Under the pieces are notes generated by a model, which saw only the letters and a program-made list of their open reading frames with translations, was not told the DNA's origin and made no database searches. A stretch of DNA of 64,000 bases, taken from Candidatus Borrarchaeum weybense. GTDB lineage: Archaea > Asgardarchaeota > Sifarchaeia > Borrarchaeales > Borrarchaeaceae. Both the position numbers and the translations under genes were made by a program. Location of the stretch: the NCBI GenBank assembly GCA_019057385.1, contig JAHQJS010000006.1, positions 124,001 to 188,000 on the forward strand, written 5' to 3'. Positions 9,568-19,226 of the stretch are shown here, in pieces (the first letter of the stretch is position 1; each line of letters opens with the position of its first letter).

Positions 9568-10596
9568 ATGAAAATTCTGTTAAGTAGCATCTTTCTACCA
9601 CCATTTCCAGGTGGTGCTGAAAGAGTCGCTTGGGAAACTGCAATAAGACTCGCCATGCGCCACGAAGTACACGTTCTGGCAGCAGGAAAAAGGGGGATTG
9701 AAAAAAAGCACGGAGTTTTCATTCACAAAATACCTTTTCCACTATTTTATACTAGATTCGGCAAATTTGCAATGAGTAAGTCTTTAAGAGATATACGCTT
9801 TGATGTAATGCATTGCCACATGGTAGGGCTTTGGGGGAAGGTAATACCAAAGCTAATCAAACATGATAAACTAATAATAACTTGTCATGGAGATGGTATA
9901 TATCCTAAGAAATTTAAGTCAAAATTAGTTGCAGAACCCGTTCTAAAATCAGCAGACGTGATTACTTGTGTTTCGAAATGGATGGTGGATTATGTCAAAG
10001 AGAAATACGGAATAAAAAGTCTTTACATACCAAACGGGATAGATAAACGATTCAAACCATTACACATAGAAAGAAAGAAGAATATGATTCTCTATGTAGG
10101 ACAGTTTATAGAAAGAAAAGGAATATTAGAGTTGCTTGAAGCAGCAAAAACCTTGCCAGAATATAATTTTTATTTTGCAGGAAGAGGAAAATTATCAAAT
10201 AGAATAAATCTTCCAAATACTAAATTTCTAGGATTTGTTCCAGATGAGGATGTGCCAAAATTATATAACGAAGCAACAATCTGCATATTTCCTTCTCGTT
10301 TTGAAGGTTTACCGTTGGTAGGCCTTGAAGCTATGTCATGTGGATGCCCTATTATTGCAACAAGAAGCCTAGGGTTTTCAGAACTATTACAAGATGGGAC
10401 TACTGGAGTTTTGATAAAACCAAAGTCTATCAGCGCAATTGTAGACTCTATAAGATATCTTATGGAAAATGAAGAACTGCGAGAAAAAATCGGCATGAAT
10501 GCGATTACAGAATCTAAGAAATACCAATGGGACACAATAACAGCAAATTATGAATTAGTTTATAAAACAGCTTGCGATAGACCTCTTCCCACCTAA
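9568..10596 (+). CDS. GT4-family glycosyltransferase
   Basis: A compact GT-B glycosyltransferase of 342 residues. The start (MKILLSSIFLPPFPGGAE) has the glycine-rich acceptor loop. The donor domain shows ILYVGQFIERKGILELLEA and RFEGLPLVGLEAMSCGCPI with E-x7-E present. It is followed after 66 bp by a methyltransferase gene and then a membrane protein gene on the same strand, which may form a transcription unit. The product probably extends a lipid-linked surface glycan; the sugar is not known. Confidence 0.84.
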   Translation: MKILLSSIFLPPFPGGAERVAWETAIRLAMRHEVHVLAAGKRGIEKKHGVFIHKIPFPLFYTRFGKFAMSKSLRDIRFDVMHCHMVGLWGKVIPKLIKHDKLIITCHGDGIYPKKFKSKLVAEPVLKSADVITCVSKWMVDYVKEKYGIKSLYIPNGIDKRFKPLHIERKKNMILYVGQFIERKGILELLEAAKTLPEYNFYFAGRGKLSNRINLPNTKFLGFVPDEDVPKLYNEATICIFPSRFEGLPLVGLEAMSCGCPIIATRSLGFSELLQDGTTGVLIKPKSISAIVDSIRYLMENEELREKIGMNAITESKKYQWDTITANYELVYKTACDRPLPT

Positions 10597-10662
10597 AAAT
10601 GGACCATTCTAACTCACTTCTATGTAATTTTCCTCTTAGATATTAAGATGAAGGCATGAATA

Positions 10663-11454
10663 ATGGTCGACAAATTAAAAAACCAATATCAAAAGCCCTC
10701 TAAAAAACTTGAAACATATAGAAAAAACCCAATAAGGGAATATTTTTATCATAAAACTAAAGATATAACAATCAAACTTCTTGAACTTCAAAATTCTGAA
10801 TCAGTTTTAGATGTTGGTTGTGGAAACGCCTTTTTAATTAATAAAATTAAACTGAATTATCCCAAAATAGAAATAGTTGGAATTGACATAATCAAAGATC
10901 AAATGTTAAGTACGGTGAAAAAGGGTAAGGATTTTTCTCTAGTTTTGGGAGATGCAATGAAACTTCCTTTTGCCGACAATAGTTTTGATAGAGTAACATG
11001 TACTGCTGTGCTTCAATATCTTCCAAATCCTTTGTCGGCTATTAAAGAAACTTACCGAATTACGAAAGAAGGTGGTATTGTCGTATTTGATGTCCCTGGG
11101 GGTTTCCATCTCCAAAACTATCTCGAACATTTCCTAACTGTAATTTTCAAAATAGTCCCATTTCAGAAAAATTATTTGACTAGTAAAATAAAACAGTGGA
11201 TAACTAAATCTGGATTTAAAATAAGCCAAACTCATTCTACTAGGTTTTTAGGATCAATATTTTGCCCGTTTCTCCCAACACTCTACCTTCCAGGTCTTGG
11301 GAGTTTTTATTGGTGCAGTGAACAATTTACTAAACGACTAATAAAGATTGATTCGTTCATTGGACATGTATTTGGTCAAAATGACTTTACTAAGTTATTT
11401 GGAGGGTCCTTATTATTCCAATGCAAAAAACCCCAACACCAAAAAGTGAAATAA
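10663..11454 (+). CDS. SAM-dependent methyltransferase (Methyltransf_11 type)
   Basis: The 263-residue protein carries motif I VLDVGCGNAFLINKI near residue 45, the acidic end of strand 2 (VGIDII) and the later DVPGG strand. DNSFDRVTCTAVLQYL is a good match to motif IV of ubiquinone/sterol-type methyltransferases. The basic, polar first 35 residues precede the Rossmann fold. It sits between a GT4 gene and a GT-C-like membrane protein, so a role in decorating the glycan is likely by context. The acceptor is not deducible. Confidence 0.78.
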   Translation: MVDKLKNQYQKPSKKLETYRKNPIREYFYHKTKDITIKLLELQNSESVLDVGCGNAFLINKIKLNYPKIEIVGIDIIKDQMLSTVKKGKDFSLVLGDAMKLPFADNSFDRVTCTAVLQYLPNPLSAIKETYRITKEGGIVVFDVPGGFHLQNYLEHFLTVIFKIVPFQKNYLTSKIKQWITKSGFKISQTHSTRFLGSIFCPFLPTLYLPGLGSFYWCSEQFTKRLIKIDSFIGHVFGQNDFTKLFGGSLLFQCKKPQHQKVK

Positions 11455-11502
11455 TTAATTTATACCAAAAGAATTTAAGTTAATTGAAATTTGAGGGAGT
11501 TT

Positions 11503-12693
11503 ATGTTTCAAACGCTAAAGAAGAAAATGTTAGATGCATATTCTTCCTTGACTCTCCATCTTCTTATAATGACCTGCATCTCAATCTTTTTGTCTCTATG
11601 GTTATTTAATCTTCAGGATCCGTTAACAGATCCATGGGATCTATGGTATATTTATGCAATTAATATTAGAAACAAAATATTAGATTGGAATTACGATATG
11701 GCCCCTTTCCTATATGAATTAAGTTGGCAGCCACATTTACCGTTTTTTGCATTCATCTCAGCCTTGCTTCTCTTTATCGTAGGTGATGCCAAACTTTCCT
11801 GCATCTTGGTATCAATCTTTTCAGTAATGCTTACTTTACTTTATTTAAGAGAGTTTGCAATTTACATTGGACTAAAAGATGAAGTAAATAAAATTCTCAT
11901 CGTTTATATTTCGAGTTACACTGTAATTTCAAACATTGCACGTCCAATGAATGATTCATTAGCCGCTTTTTTCTCTGTAGTAAGCTTATTCTATATATAT
12001 CGCTCTCTTAAAACAGATCTTCTTAAGGAATATGTTATTCTCTCAATTATACTCACATTGTCAGTACTCACTAAAGACTCTCTTTTTCCTTTGTTATTAG
12101 TTCCAATAAGTTTCTATTTGTTAACCCTTCTAAAAATGAAAGAAAATATGAATGCCGAAATATTAGGAAAACTTATTCTTTTTACTATTTTAATTCCATT
12201 CATTCTTTGGCTTTCTTTTGTTTTGAGTCTTGATCTTCTGCCAGTTATCCTTAACAGAAGAATAGGTGGTTTAGAAAGACTCTATAGTACTGCTCGTTCT
12301 CCTTTCATGTTTATTTTTTCAATTATTGTTTGTTTTCATTTCCTCCCAATTTTAGTATTCTCCAATTACAAGGTTTTTAGGAATCAAAAATATTGGATAT
12401 TATTAATTTGGCTATTCCTCTTTATTATTGCTAGAATAATAGCTCCAGGACCTTTCTGGGATAGATTATGGCTACCTGGACTCTTCTCCGCCGTTATATT
12501 AGGCTGTGGAGAACTTAAGTCGAATAAGTTATATGAGATCTCTCCAAAACTTCCGAAAATCCTCTTTATTTTAATGATAGCTGTGAATTACTCTGTTGCT
12601 CTTTTGTTCATCATGTATTCTGCCGAAATTCCGGTCATATTTCAACTAATTTCGCCTATTTTCGAATTTTTAAAAAGGTACTATGTTCAATAG
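11503..12693 (+). CDS. Polytopic membrane protein, GT-C-like
   Basis: This encodes 396 residues with about ten hydrophobic segments. After the first membrane segment, the loop DPLTDPWDLWY is rich in aspartate, as in GT-C glycosyltransferases that use lipid-phosphate sugars. A second loop (GPFWDRLWLPG) is also typical of that group. ATG 11503 is chosen because GAGGGAG lies just before it; the in-frame TTG at 11491 overlaps that ribosome site. Smaller than the usual 500-600 residues, it lacks the soluble C-terminal domain. The assignment is by topology and neighbours only. Confidence 0.6.
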   Translation: MFQTLKKKMLDAYSSLTLHLLIMTCISIFLSLWLFNLQDPLTDPWDLWYIYAINIRNKILDWNYDMAPFLYELSWQPHLPFFAFISALLLFIVGDAKLSCILVSIFSVMLTLLYLREFAIYIGLKDEVNKILIVYISSYTVISNIARPMNDSLAAFFSVVSLFYIYRSLKTDLLKEYVILSIILTLSVLTKDSLFPLLLVPISFYLLTLLKMKENMNAEILGKLILFTILIPFILWLSFVLSLDLLPVILNRRIGGLERLYSTARSPFMFIFSIIVCFHFLPILVFSNYKVFRNQKYWILLIWLFLFIIARIIAPGPFWDRLWLPGLFSAVILGCGELKSNKLYEISPKLPKILFILMIAVNYSVALLFIMYSAEIPVIFQLISPIFEFLKRYYVQ

Positions 12694-12800
12694 GTTACCT
12701 TGAGTTCGTTGAATGACTTCGGGATATTTTGATGAAGAAAAAAGTTTTAACGTAAGATGCAGTTTTAGACTTAAAATCTTAAAATCGGGTGTTCACTTAA

Positions 12801-13733
12801 ATGGAAAATCTAAGAAGTTTATTATCTGATAGCAGATTTCCCATTTATTTACACTACAATTTATTGAAAAAGATTCTAACAAGTAGAAGAACTAAAAAAC
12901 ATAAAGTAAAAGAATTAGCAGTTTCATTAACTTTCGATATAGAAAAAGATCCAATAAACAACAAGATTAAACCAATCGGTAATTTTCTTCATAAGATGAA
13001 CAAATTACTTAAATCAAAAAATATTGAGACGACCTTGTTTATTCAAGCAAATCTCATAAACGATTTTTCGACTCAATTTAAAAATCTTCAAAAAACACAC
13101 GAATTAGGCTTGCATGGATATGCTCATGAACTTTGGGGCTATGAACAGTGGTGGGATAGCAAAAAATCTCTGGATTTAAAACAAAAGAGAAAATTAATTT
13201 CAATCTCTTTAGATATTTTTGAAGAAAATGATTTAGAGCGACCTACTTCGTTTAGGGCACCTAATTTGGTAATTAATAAGGAAACCTTGTCTTTAATAAA
13301 GAACTATGATTTTAAGATAGACTCTTCTCTTCCATCTTATTTAGGAGTTAAACCTCTACCTAAGTTTTATGATAGTTTATTAATGATTCCTCATACTGCT
13401 AATCCAATACCTAAATTCCAATTAAAGTATCATATAATTCCACTTGTCTATTATGATCGGTTTACTTTCCCAAGTGTTCTGTCAATGAGTAAAAACGAGT
13501 TTTTAGATTTCGTAGAAATCGTAGCATCTTATCAAATTTCATTTGGGTTTAAACCACATTTAGTGTTTTTTGCACATTCATGGGAATTTGTAGAGCATGA
13601 TACTAAAAAGATTAAATGTTCTGAGGATAATTATAAGAGTCTCTTAAATATTTGTAGCTTGCTAGAAAATAACTATGAAGTTGAATATGTATCTCTGAAT
13701 AATTTAGCCAAGAAACTAGAGTTGTTCGATTGA
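12801..13733 (+). CDS. Polysaccharide deacetylase-like protein (NodB fold)
   Basis: The 310-residue protein follows the NodB/CE4 pattern. SLTFDIEKD near residue 44 corresponds to motif 1 with its catalytic Asp. LGLHGYAHE near residues 111-119 is the metal-binding His-x3-His motif. TSFRAPNL is the conserved Arg motif. A C-terminal HSWEF segment fits the last catalytic His. Such enzymes remove N-acetyl groups from sugars using a divalent metal. It has no signal peptide, so it probably acts on a cytoplasmic intermediate. It is 107 bp from the preceding membrane protein and convergent with the next gene. Confidence 0.75.
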   Translation: MENLRSLLSDSRFPIYLHYNLLKKILTSRRTKKHKVKELAVSLTFDIEKDPINNKIKPIGNFLHKMNKLLKSKNIETTLFIQANLINDFSTQFKNLQKTHELGLHGYAHELWGYEQWWDSKKSLDLKQKRKLISISLDIFEENDLERPTSFRAPNLVINKETLSLIKNYDFKIDSSLPSYLGVKPLPKFYDSLLMIPHTANPIPKFQLKYHIIPLVYYDRFTFPSVLSMSKNEFLDFVEIVASYQISFGFKPHLVFFAHSWEFVEHDTKKIKCSEDNYKSLLNICSLLENNYEVEYVSLNNLAKKLELFD

Positions 13734-13770
13734 AGTTGTGCAATCGAGATAGCTGTTAGATCAAATTTGG

Positions 13771-15453
13771 TTATAGCACATTATAAACGTAAATACTGTA
13801 TTCTCCTTGAAAGATTCTAACCAGGCTAAATTCTTTAGGATTTTCTAAAATATAATTGACATATTTGTCTAAGTTTTCATACATTGGCATATTTCCTGGA
13901 TCTGAAATAAGTAAATGTGAAATGTTAAGTTGTGTAATTAAATCTCTAAATTCATCAACAGTCAGTTCTCCTCTTGTTGTCCATAATACGTCAAAATATC
14001 TCGTTTCATGTTCTCGATCATGTTTAAGTATATAGAAAGTCATCGCCGATGGTGATATAGTTGGATTTAATGTCAATTGCATAGTTTTTGCTTTGTTTTC
14101 TACTAAAAATATGGCAGCGTCTTCCATTACAGTCTCGGATGTAGGCATCTGAGGATTATAAAAATAGGGATAAGGATGCTGCAGTGTATTTACCAATCCA
14201 ACAAGGAATATTATTGCGATTACAACGATTGTTCCTACATTAACAGTACTAGGACGATATTTTTTTACACGATCATGTATCTTAATCAGAGCACGCGCAG
14301 ATAGTAGAAAAATGACAGGAAATGCTAGTAGAAAGTATCTTGCTTCTCTATCTTGAATAAATGAGAAGATTATGTATATGACAAAATACCATGAAAGTAA
14401 TAACTTATCCTTCTTTGTCCTTCTGTAAATTGCATAACACAAGCCAATGAGTACTCCTCCCAATTCTGGAATTGTAAGTCCAATTCTTATAATATAGAAA
14501 AGCCATCCTTGAACTGTTACTAGGAAGGTGTGGGGCTCATTTGTTCCATAAGCTAACCAAATCTTAATCGAACCCGAAAATATAATGATGCCTGCTTGGA
14601 AGCTAATTAAGAGAAGAGCGGGGATTATGCCATAGAAAATCCATAAATTACTTTTCAGGGTCTTAATCAGTTTTTGGCAACATTCTAAAAGTCCTCGATC
14701 CTTTATTATATGCGCATAGTTTAGTATAAATGCTAAACTTATTACAAGAAGAAGAAGGATACTTGTAGGCTTCGTCATAAAGGCTAGGCCTACAAGTAAA
14801 CCAGTAAGAAATGATTGCTTTTTTGGATCTTGTTTTTTCTTTAACTTTTTCTTGGTGAGAATTAGTGAATAAATTGAAAGAGTGAATATCGTCGTTGCAG
14901 GAATGTCCAGGAGTGCTGTTTTTGAAAATGCGAAAAACACCGATGAAAATGCTAGAAAAAGCGCTGCAAGCAAACCAATACGTCTATCGAATAACTCTGC
15001 CCCTAAGAAGAAAGTTGTTAAGATACAGATATTTCCCATGATAATAATAACAAGATATGCAGAAGAATAGGAAATTCCTAAAATGAAATAAGAAAGCATG
15101 AAGAGGAATGGCACAAAAAGCCCGTAGTGAGCAATCGATCCACCAAGCGAGGCATACCATTCTAAATTAAATTTAAGAATATAATCATACAAAGCAAAAG
15201 GAGAAAAATTATGATCCCTTATGATGACATCTCGAATCATATCATGCAGGATAATTCCATTGCTAGCATGAGCTGCGCCATCCCAACTCATTTCTAGAAT
15301 CTTAAGATTATAAAGAAGAATATTATAAAGACAAACTACTAATATGAGAGAAATTGTGTAATAATTAAGATGTTTTTTGAGTGTTTCTTGAGTGAAACGC
15401 CCTAATCGAATTAGAAATTTCGTAAATGCTGAATTATTATCTTTACTGAGCAC
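13771..15453 (-). CDS. PMT/ArnT-like membrane glycosyltransferase (GT39/GT83 type)
   Basis: A 560-residue GT-C protein. After the first membrane segment comes the loop LEMSWDGAAHASNG, carrying the acidic residue used for catalysis in protein mannosyltransferase-type enzymes. About twelve hydrophobic helices follow. FQDREARYFLLAFPVIFLLSA matches the conserved RY-x-LP-like segment of the family, and a soluble tail of about 130 residues ends it. It would transfer a sugar from a polyprenyl-phosphate donor on the outer face of the membrane. It is the only minus-strand gene between 12.8 kb and 15.5 kb and may be transcribed alone. Confidence 0.72.
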   Translation of the reverse strand: MLSKDNNSAFTKFLIRLGRFTQETLKKHLNYYTISLILVVCLYNILLYNLKILEMSWDGAAHASNGIILHDMIRDVIIRDHNFSPFALYDYILKFNLEWYASLGGSIAHYGLFVPFLFMLSYFILGISYSSAYLVIIIMGNICILTTFFLGAELFDRRIGLLAALFLAFSSVFFAFSKTALLDIPATTIFTLSIYSLILTKKKLKKKQDPKKQSFLTGLLVGLAFMTKPTSILLLLVISLAFILNYAHIIKDRGLLECCQKLIKTLKSNLWIFYGIIPALLLISFQAGIIIFSGSIKIWLAYGTNEPHTFLVTVQGWLFYIIRIGLTIPELGGVLIGLCYAIYRRTKKDKLLLSWYFVIYIIFSFIQDREARYFLLAFPVIFLLSARALIKIHDRVKKYRPSTVNVGTIVVIAIIFLVGLVNTLQHPYPYFYNPQMPTSETVMEDAAIFLVENKAKTMQLTLNPTISPSAMTFYILKHDREHETRYFDVLWTTRGELTVDEFRDLITQLNISHLLISDPGNMPMYENLDKYVNYILENPKEFSLVRIFQGEYSIYVYNVL

Positions 15454-15614
15454 TTTTTTACCTCATATGCGCTGGATGCAGATATAAGTTTTGCATTATT
15501 AACTAGAGGTCGTAGGAGATACAGAAAGATTGGTGATTTTCCCTGTAAATTAAATTATGCATTTTTTGAATAAACAATCCTTAAAACTATAATAAGGTTT
15601 CTTAGATGCTACAA

Positions 15615-16739
15615 TCAATTCTTAACACCATAAATCGTATAAAAGGGAGACAATCTAATGCCCTGCTTCTTTAATTTGGTAATAGAGAGATTCAAAAGAC
15701 TGTAAATTATTCTTCTTATGATGTCTTTAGATTCGGTATAATACCCATTTAGGACCTCTACCTTAATGCCTTCTTCTGCTAAAATTTCTTTTAATTTAAA
15801 CGGATCCATTAAATGTTCTGCCCAATTTCCGGTGTACGGGTCGCATGTATTTGTAGGATGGATTGGTTCTTTAGGTAGTCGACTTGTTTTAAGATATACA
15901 GATATGGTTTTTTCGATATCCTCTTTTATCATACCCCTAGTTGCTTTAGTCAGCCTTGCAATTTCCTCGTTGGTTAAACCTTCGAAATTAGAAATAATTT
16001 CTCTTCTAACTTTTGAATAAGCCTTTAGGCAATCCCTTTTCTTATGCCCTTTTATTTTAACTCTATCTGTATATTCTATTTCCCTTTGTTGTTTCATTAT
16101 TGATCTATTGATTATGGGATTTAACATATTTGCGCCTGAACTCATTACCACTGTTATTGATTTTCCAGGTAAAAACTTCATTTTTTGGAAAAATTTGGTT
16201 ATATCGTATATGTGTTCTATAACATCAGATGATGCTATAGCATTACAAGACATTGATTTTTTCCTTAGAAATTTGATTAAATCGTCAATTTCACCTTGAA
16301 TATAATAATCAATTTCATTTCCAATAATTTGGGCGATTGTTTTCGCATCTTTGCATGAAACATCATAAATATCGTTATAGATCACTGTACCAATATCACA
16401 TTCTTTAGCCAATAAACTTAATATTCCTGTTCCACCGCCATAGTCTATGAAGGTAAGTTTATTAAGAGACAAATTAGAAGTGCTTAAAGATAATGCTAAG
16501 ATATAAGAATATTTTTGCAATGTGCCATATAGGTCCTCTAAATAACTTTTTAGATATGTTCTATTATAATCCGAGATATCTAGTTCTTCAACTCTAAGAT
16601 TTTTAAGCCGTTTAAATAATCGCTCAGCAGCTGAATTTATAATTGACAAAGATTTGTGATCTTTTGGCAACTTCGCACAATTATACAAAAATTCCATAAA
16701 CATAACACCGGGTCTAGAAATGCAGATATCAGGGAACAT
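15615..16739 (-). CDS. SAM-dependent methyltransferase-like protein
   Basis: A 374-residue protein with motif I FIDYGGGTGILSLLAKE near residues 98-114 and the acidic end of strand 2 in VIYNDI. NAIASSDVIEHIYD is a clear motif IV. The C-terminal 150 residues are charged and longer than in minimal methyltransferases, with a basic-acidic segment (RREIISNFEGLTNEE). No acceptor can be assigned. It is flanked by GT-C genes on the same strand, with about 65 bp to the one upstream, so it may be co-transcribed and modify the same glycan. Confidence 0.7.
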   Translation of the reverse strand: MFPDICISRPGVMFMEFLYNCAKLPKDHKSLSIINSAAERLFKRLKNLRVEELDISDYNRTYLKSYLEDLYGTLQKYSYILALSLSTSNLSLNKLTFIDYGGGTGILSLLAKECDIGTVIYNDIYDVSCKDAKTIAQIIGNEIDYYIQGEIDDLIKFLRKKSMSCNAIASSDVIEHIYDITKFFQKMKFLPGKSITVVMSSGANMLNPIINRSIMKQQREIEYTDRVKIKGHKKRDCLKAYSKVRREIISNFEGLTNEEIARLTKATRGMIKEDIEKTISVYLKTSRLPKEPIHPTNTCDPYTGNWAEHLMDPFKLKEILAEEGIKVEVLNGYYTESKDIIRRIIYSLLNLSITKLKKQGIRLSPFYTIYGVKN

Positions 16740-16804
16740 TTTTCGAAAATATAAGATTTTTGAAGCACTAAAAATTTGTGTAAATACTTATTGAACATTA
16801 AACC

Positions 16805-18697
16805 TTAAAGAACATACAGAAAGATTCCTTGTTCTTCAGCATAAATTAAATTTGCTTCGTAGGGCACTTGAGACGTGTTTGAGAGTATCAATACGTCATA
16901 TCCTCTCAATTTTAATTCGTTGATTCTCTCTAATGAAGGATATCCAGGTAATGCAGTTCTGTCTGAATAAAACATTATTTTATAACTATCTATTTCATCT
17001 AATCCGTAAATTACAGTCTTTGGATCTGTGTTTTCTCTTATAAAATACCCCACTTCACGATATTGAAAGCGTTGATTAAACAAACATGCCCAACCTTGAG
17101 TAGTCCATCCAAGTAATGTAATGAGTGTGCCACTGATAAATAATAGTGAAATAAATAGTACAATAGATATTTTAACTCGCGGAAAAAATATGCGAGATTT
17201 TTTCATCTGCTTATTATAGAAAATATAGAGAAATGGAATTAGAACGGCTATTGAAATAAAGAAACTGCTCCCAAAGAATGAAAAATCCTGATTGAATTCA
17301 ATGAGCCGACTTACTATTAAAAAATACTGTTTTCCTAAGACATTTTTACTAAAAATCCAAAATGGTCCGAATAAACATGCGCCGATTAAATAAACAAAAA
17401 ACAGTATAAGTTTGATCACAAAAGTCTTTTCCTGTTTTATCCTAATAATATAAGGATATTTTGTGGAATCAATTAGTAGAAATGAAAACAGAAGAACTGA
17501 AAAAGGAATCATTATGTATTCGAAAATCAAAAAGCGCTCTTGAATCTCATTAATCACCCAAATAAAGGTAAATGCTACTAAAAAGAGATGGAACAATGAA
17601 AAACCCTTTTGCCTTATAAGATCAGTTTGATCGCTTAAAAAGTTAGAGATTATTATGTAGAAATATGGATAGATCGGAAAAAGAAAATGGGGAAATTTTG
17701 ATTTAGCGAGAGAAAAAATAATAATGCTTGGGAGAATTAAAGACAACAAATATAGATCTGACATTGAAAATGAGTGTTTAATTCGTTTAAAATGAGTAAT
17801 GAATCCTAAGATAAACAAGATGAATAAAGGCCCTAACAAATTTTCGTTTAATATCTCCAAATGATAATACCAAGGTCCTGATGGCGCTAAACTTACAGTT
17901 AAGTGCGTGAACAACTCTGTTGGGTACACCCGCCCATATTGAAGAAATGAATTTATCTCCCACGGAATTATTATCAGAGAAGAGACTATTATGACATACA
18001 GTAAAAGTGTATATGATTCTCTTCCCACCTTATTTTTTAACTTTTTGTAGAATAAACTTATGACTAACGCGAGGATGGGTATAAAACCAACAAATGACAA
18101 CGATAAATAACTAATTCCGCTAAAAAGTCCCGCAAATATATAGAAAATATTCTTTCTCTCTTGATAACTAATAATAATACATAATACAGTAAGTTCAAGC
18201 CAAAAACTAAAGATAGCAAAAATTCCACCTGGTATCCAGGTACCGCGATCAAATAATACGGTTATGGGACAAATTGCTTGAATAAATGCAGCCAAATATC
18301 CTGTTCTTTCCCCGAATAATCTTCTAGAAATCAAGAAGGTGATAAAAAGGGAACAAGTACCTAATAGAACAGCTGTAATTCTGTATCCAAACTCATTTGG
18401 ACCAAAAATAAACATGAATAGTGCTATCAACCAAAAACTAAATGGCGGCTTATTGAGCCAAACATGAGCTTTAGGCCAATCTCTCCAACCACCGTTTTTA
18501 ACTGGTGCTAAATAGGGGTCATCGAACAAAGTCAATCTACTAAAATGTTTCATAGCATTATTAGCAACTATAGCATGCTCTACCTCATCACCTACTTTCA
18601 TTAATGGATACCCTACATTATAAACCCGTAAGAGAAACCCTAATGCTACTATCAGTATGAGCAATATGAAGGATGTATATTTATTGTATTTTTGCAT
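16805..18697 (-). CDS. PMT/ArnT-like membrane glycosyltransferase
   Basis: This 630-residue protein has a first helix (residues 8-27), then the loop YPLMKVGDEVEHA with the catalytic-type acidic pair, as in ArnT/PMT enzymes. WLNKPPFSFWLIALFMFIFG is nearly the family's KPP signature, in which the lipid donor and helix JM1 are held. About twelve further helices follow, then a soluble domain of about 90 residues. The reaction would be transfer of a sugar from polyprenyl phosphate on the outer membrane face. This is the best-supported GT39/83-type enzyme of the locus. Confidence 0.8.
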   Translation of the reverse strand: MQKYNKYTSFILLILIVALGFLLRVYNVGYPLMKVGDEVEHAIVANNAMKHFSRLTLFDDPYLAPVKNGGWRDWPKAHVWLNKPPFSFWLIALFMFIFGPNEFGYRITAVLLGTCSLFITFLISRRLFGERTGYLAAFIQAICPITVLFDRGTWIPGGIFAIFSFWLELTVLCIIISYQERKNIFYIFAGLFSGISYLSLSFVGFIPILALVISLFYKKLKNKVGRESYTLLLYVIIVSSLIIIPWEINSFLQYGRVYPTELFTHLTVSLAPSGPWYYHLEILNENLLGPLFILFILGFITHFKRIKHSFSMSDLYLLSLILPSIIIFSLAKSKFPHFLFPIYPYFYIIISNFLSDQTDLIRQKGFSLFHLFLVAFTFIWVINEIQERFLIFEYIMIPFSVLLFSFLLIDSTKYPYIIRIKQEKTFVIKLILFFVYLIGACLFGPFWIFSKNVLGKQYFLIVSRLIEFNQDFSFFGSSFFISIAVLIPFLYIFYNKQMKKSRIFFPRVKISIVLFISLLFISGTLITLLGWTTQGWACLFNQRFQYREVGYFIRENTDPKTVIYGLDEIDSYKIMFYSDRTALPGYPSLERINELKLRGYDVLILSNTSQVPYEANLIYAEEQGIFLYVL

Positions 18698-19226
18698 CTA
18701 ACATCGCCATATATTCTTAGAATGAGTGCCCGAGATTCTTAATTTTTAATAATAGACTCGTAAATCTTCGAAGGTAGCAAATACAACATCAATATTTTAA
18801 TTTGTTGGTAATAAATTCGTTAAATTTCATTGAAGATCTCTTAGGTGTCGAAGAATTTAATTGCTTTTTGTCTGGACGAAAATATAAAATTTCATTAGTT
18901 TATGAAATTGAGGATACGTCAAGTAAATGAGATGGCTATTGAAAGCGTGTTTAGAATCTCCATATAGACTAGTAACGAATTGATTTTAATCTACTTTACT
19001 CGTAAAAACCATTGACGCCCTCATCAAAAGAATTCTGTTTTATTTTTTGTTAATAACTACAACAATCTTTATGATCTCTGTTTCTCCTAAGAAGCATTAA
19101 TATAGATCAATTGATTAACCTTGAGAATAAATTCCCTTATAAGTTAAATACAGTCTTCAAACAATGCTAAAAAGCGTGAACATGATATTTTAAGAGAATT
19201 TAGAGCCCTTATGAAAGGCGGGGTTT
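18698..19226. other. Intergenic region between divergent genes
   Basis: This AT-rich region of about 530 bp has no convincing reading frame, tRNA or repeat. It must hold the promoters of the two divergent membrane-protein genes. TATA-like stretches occur (for example AATATAAAAT near 18880), but none can be picked with confidence. Confidence 0.5.

Noticed and set aside
18698..19226. A possible RNA gene in the long gap
   Set aside because: No cloverleaf, snoRNA box or stable hairpin could be found by eye; it is plain AT-rich spacer.
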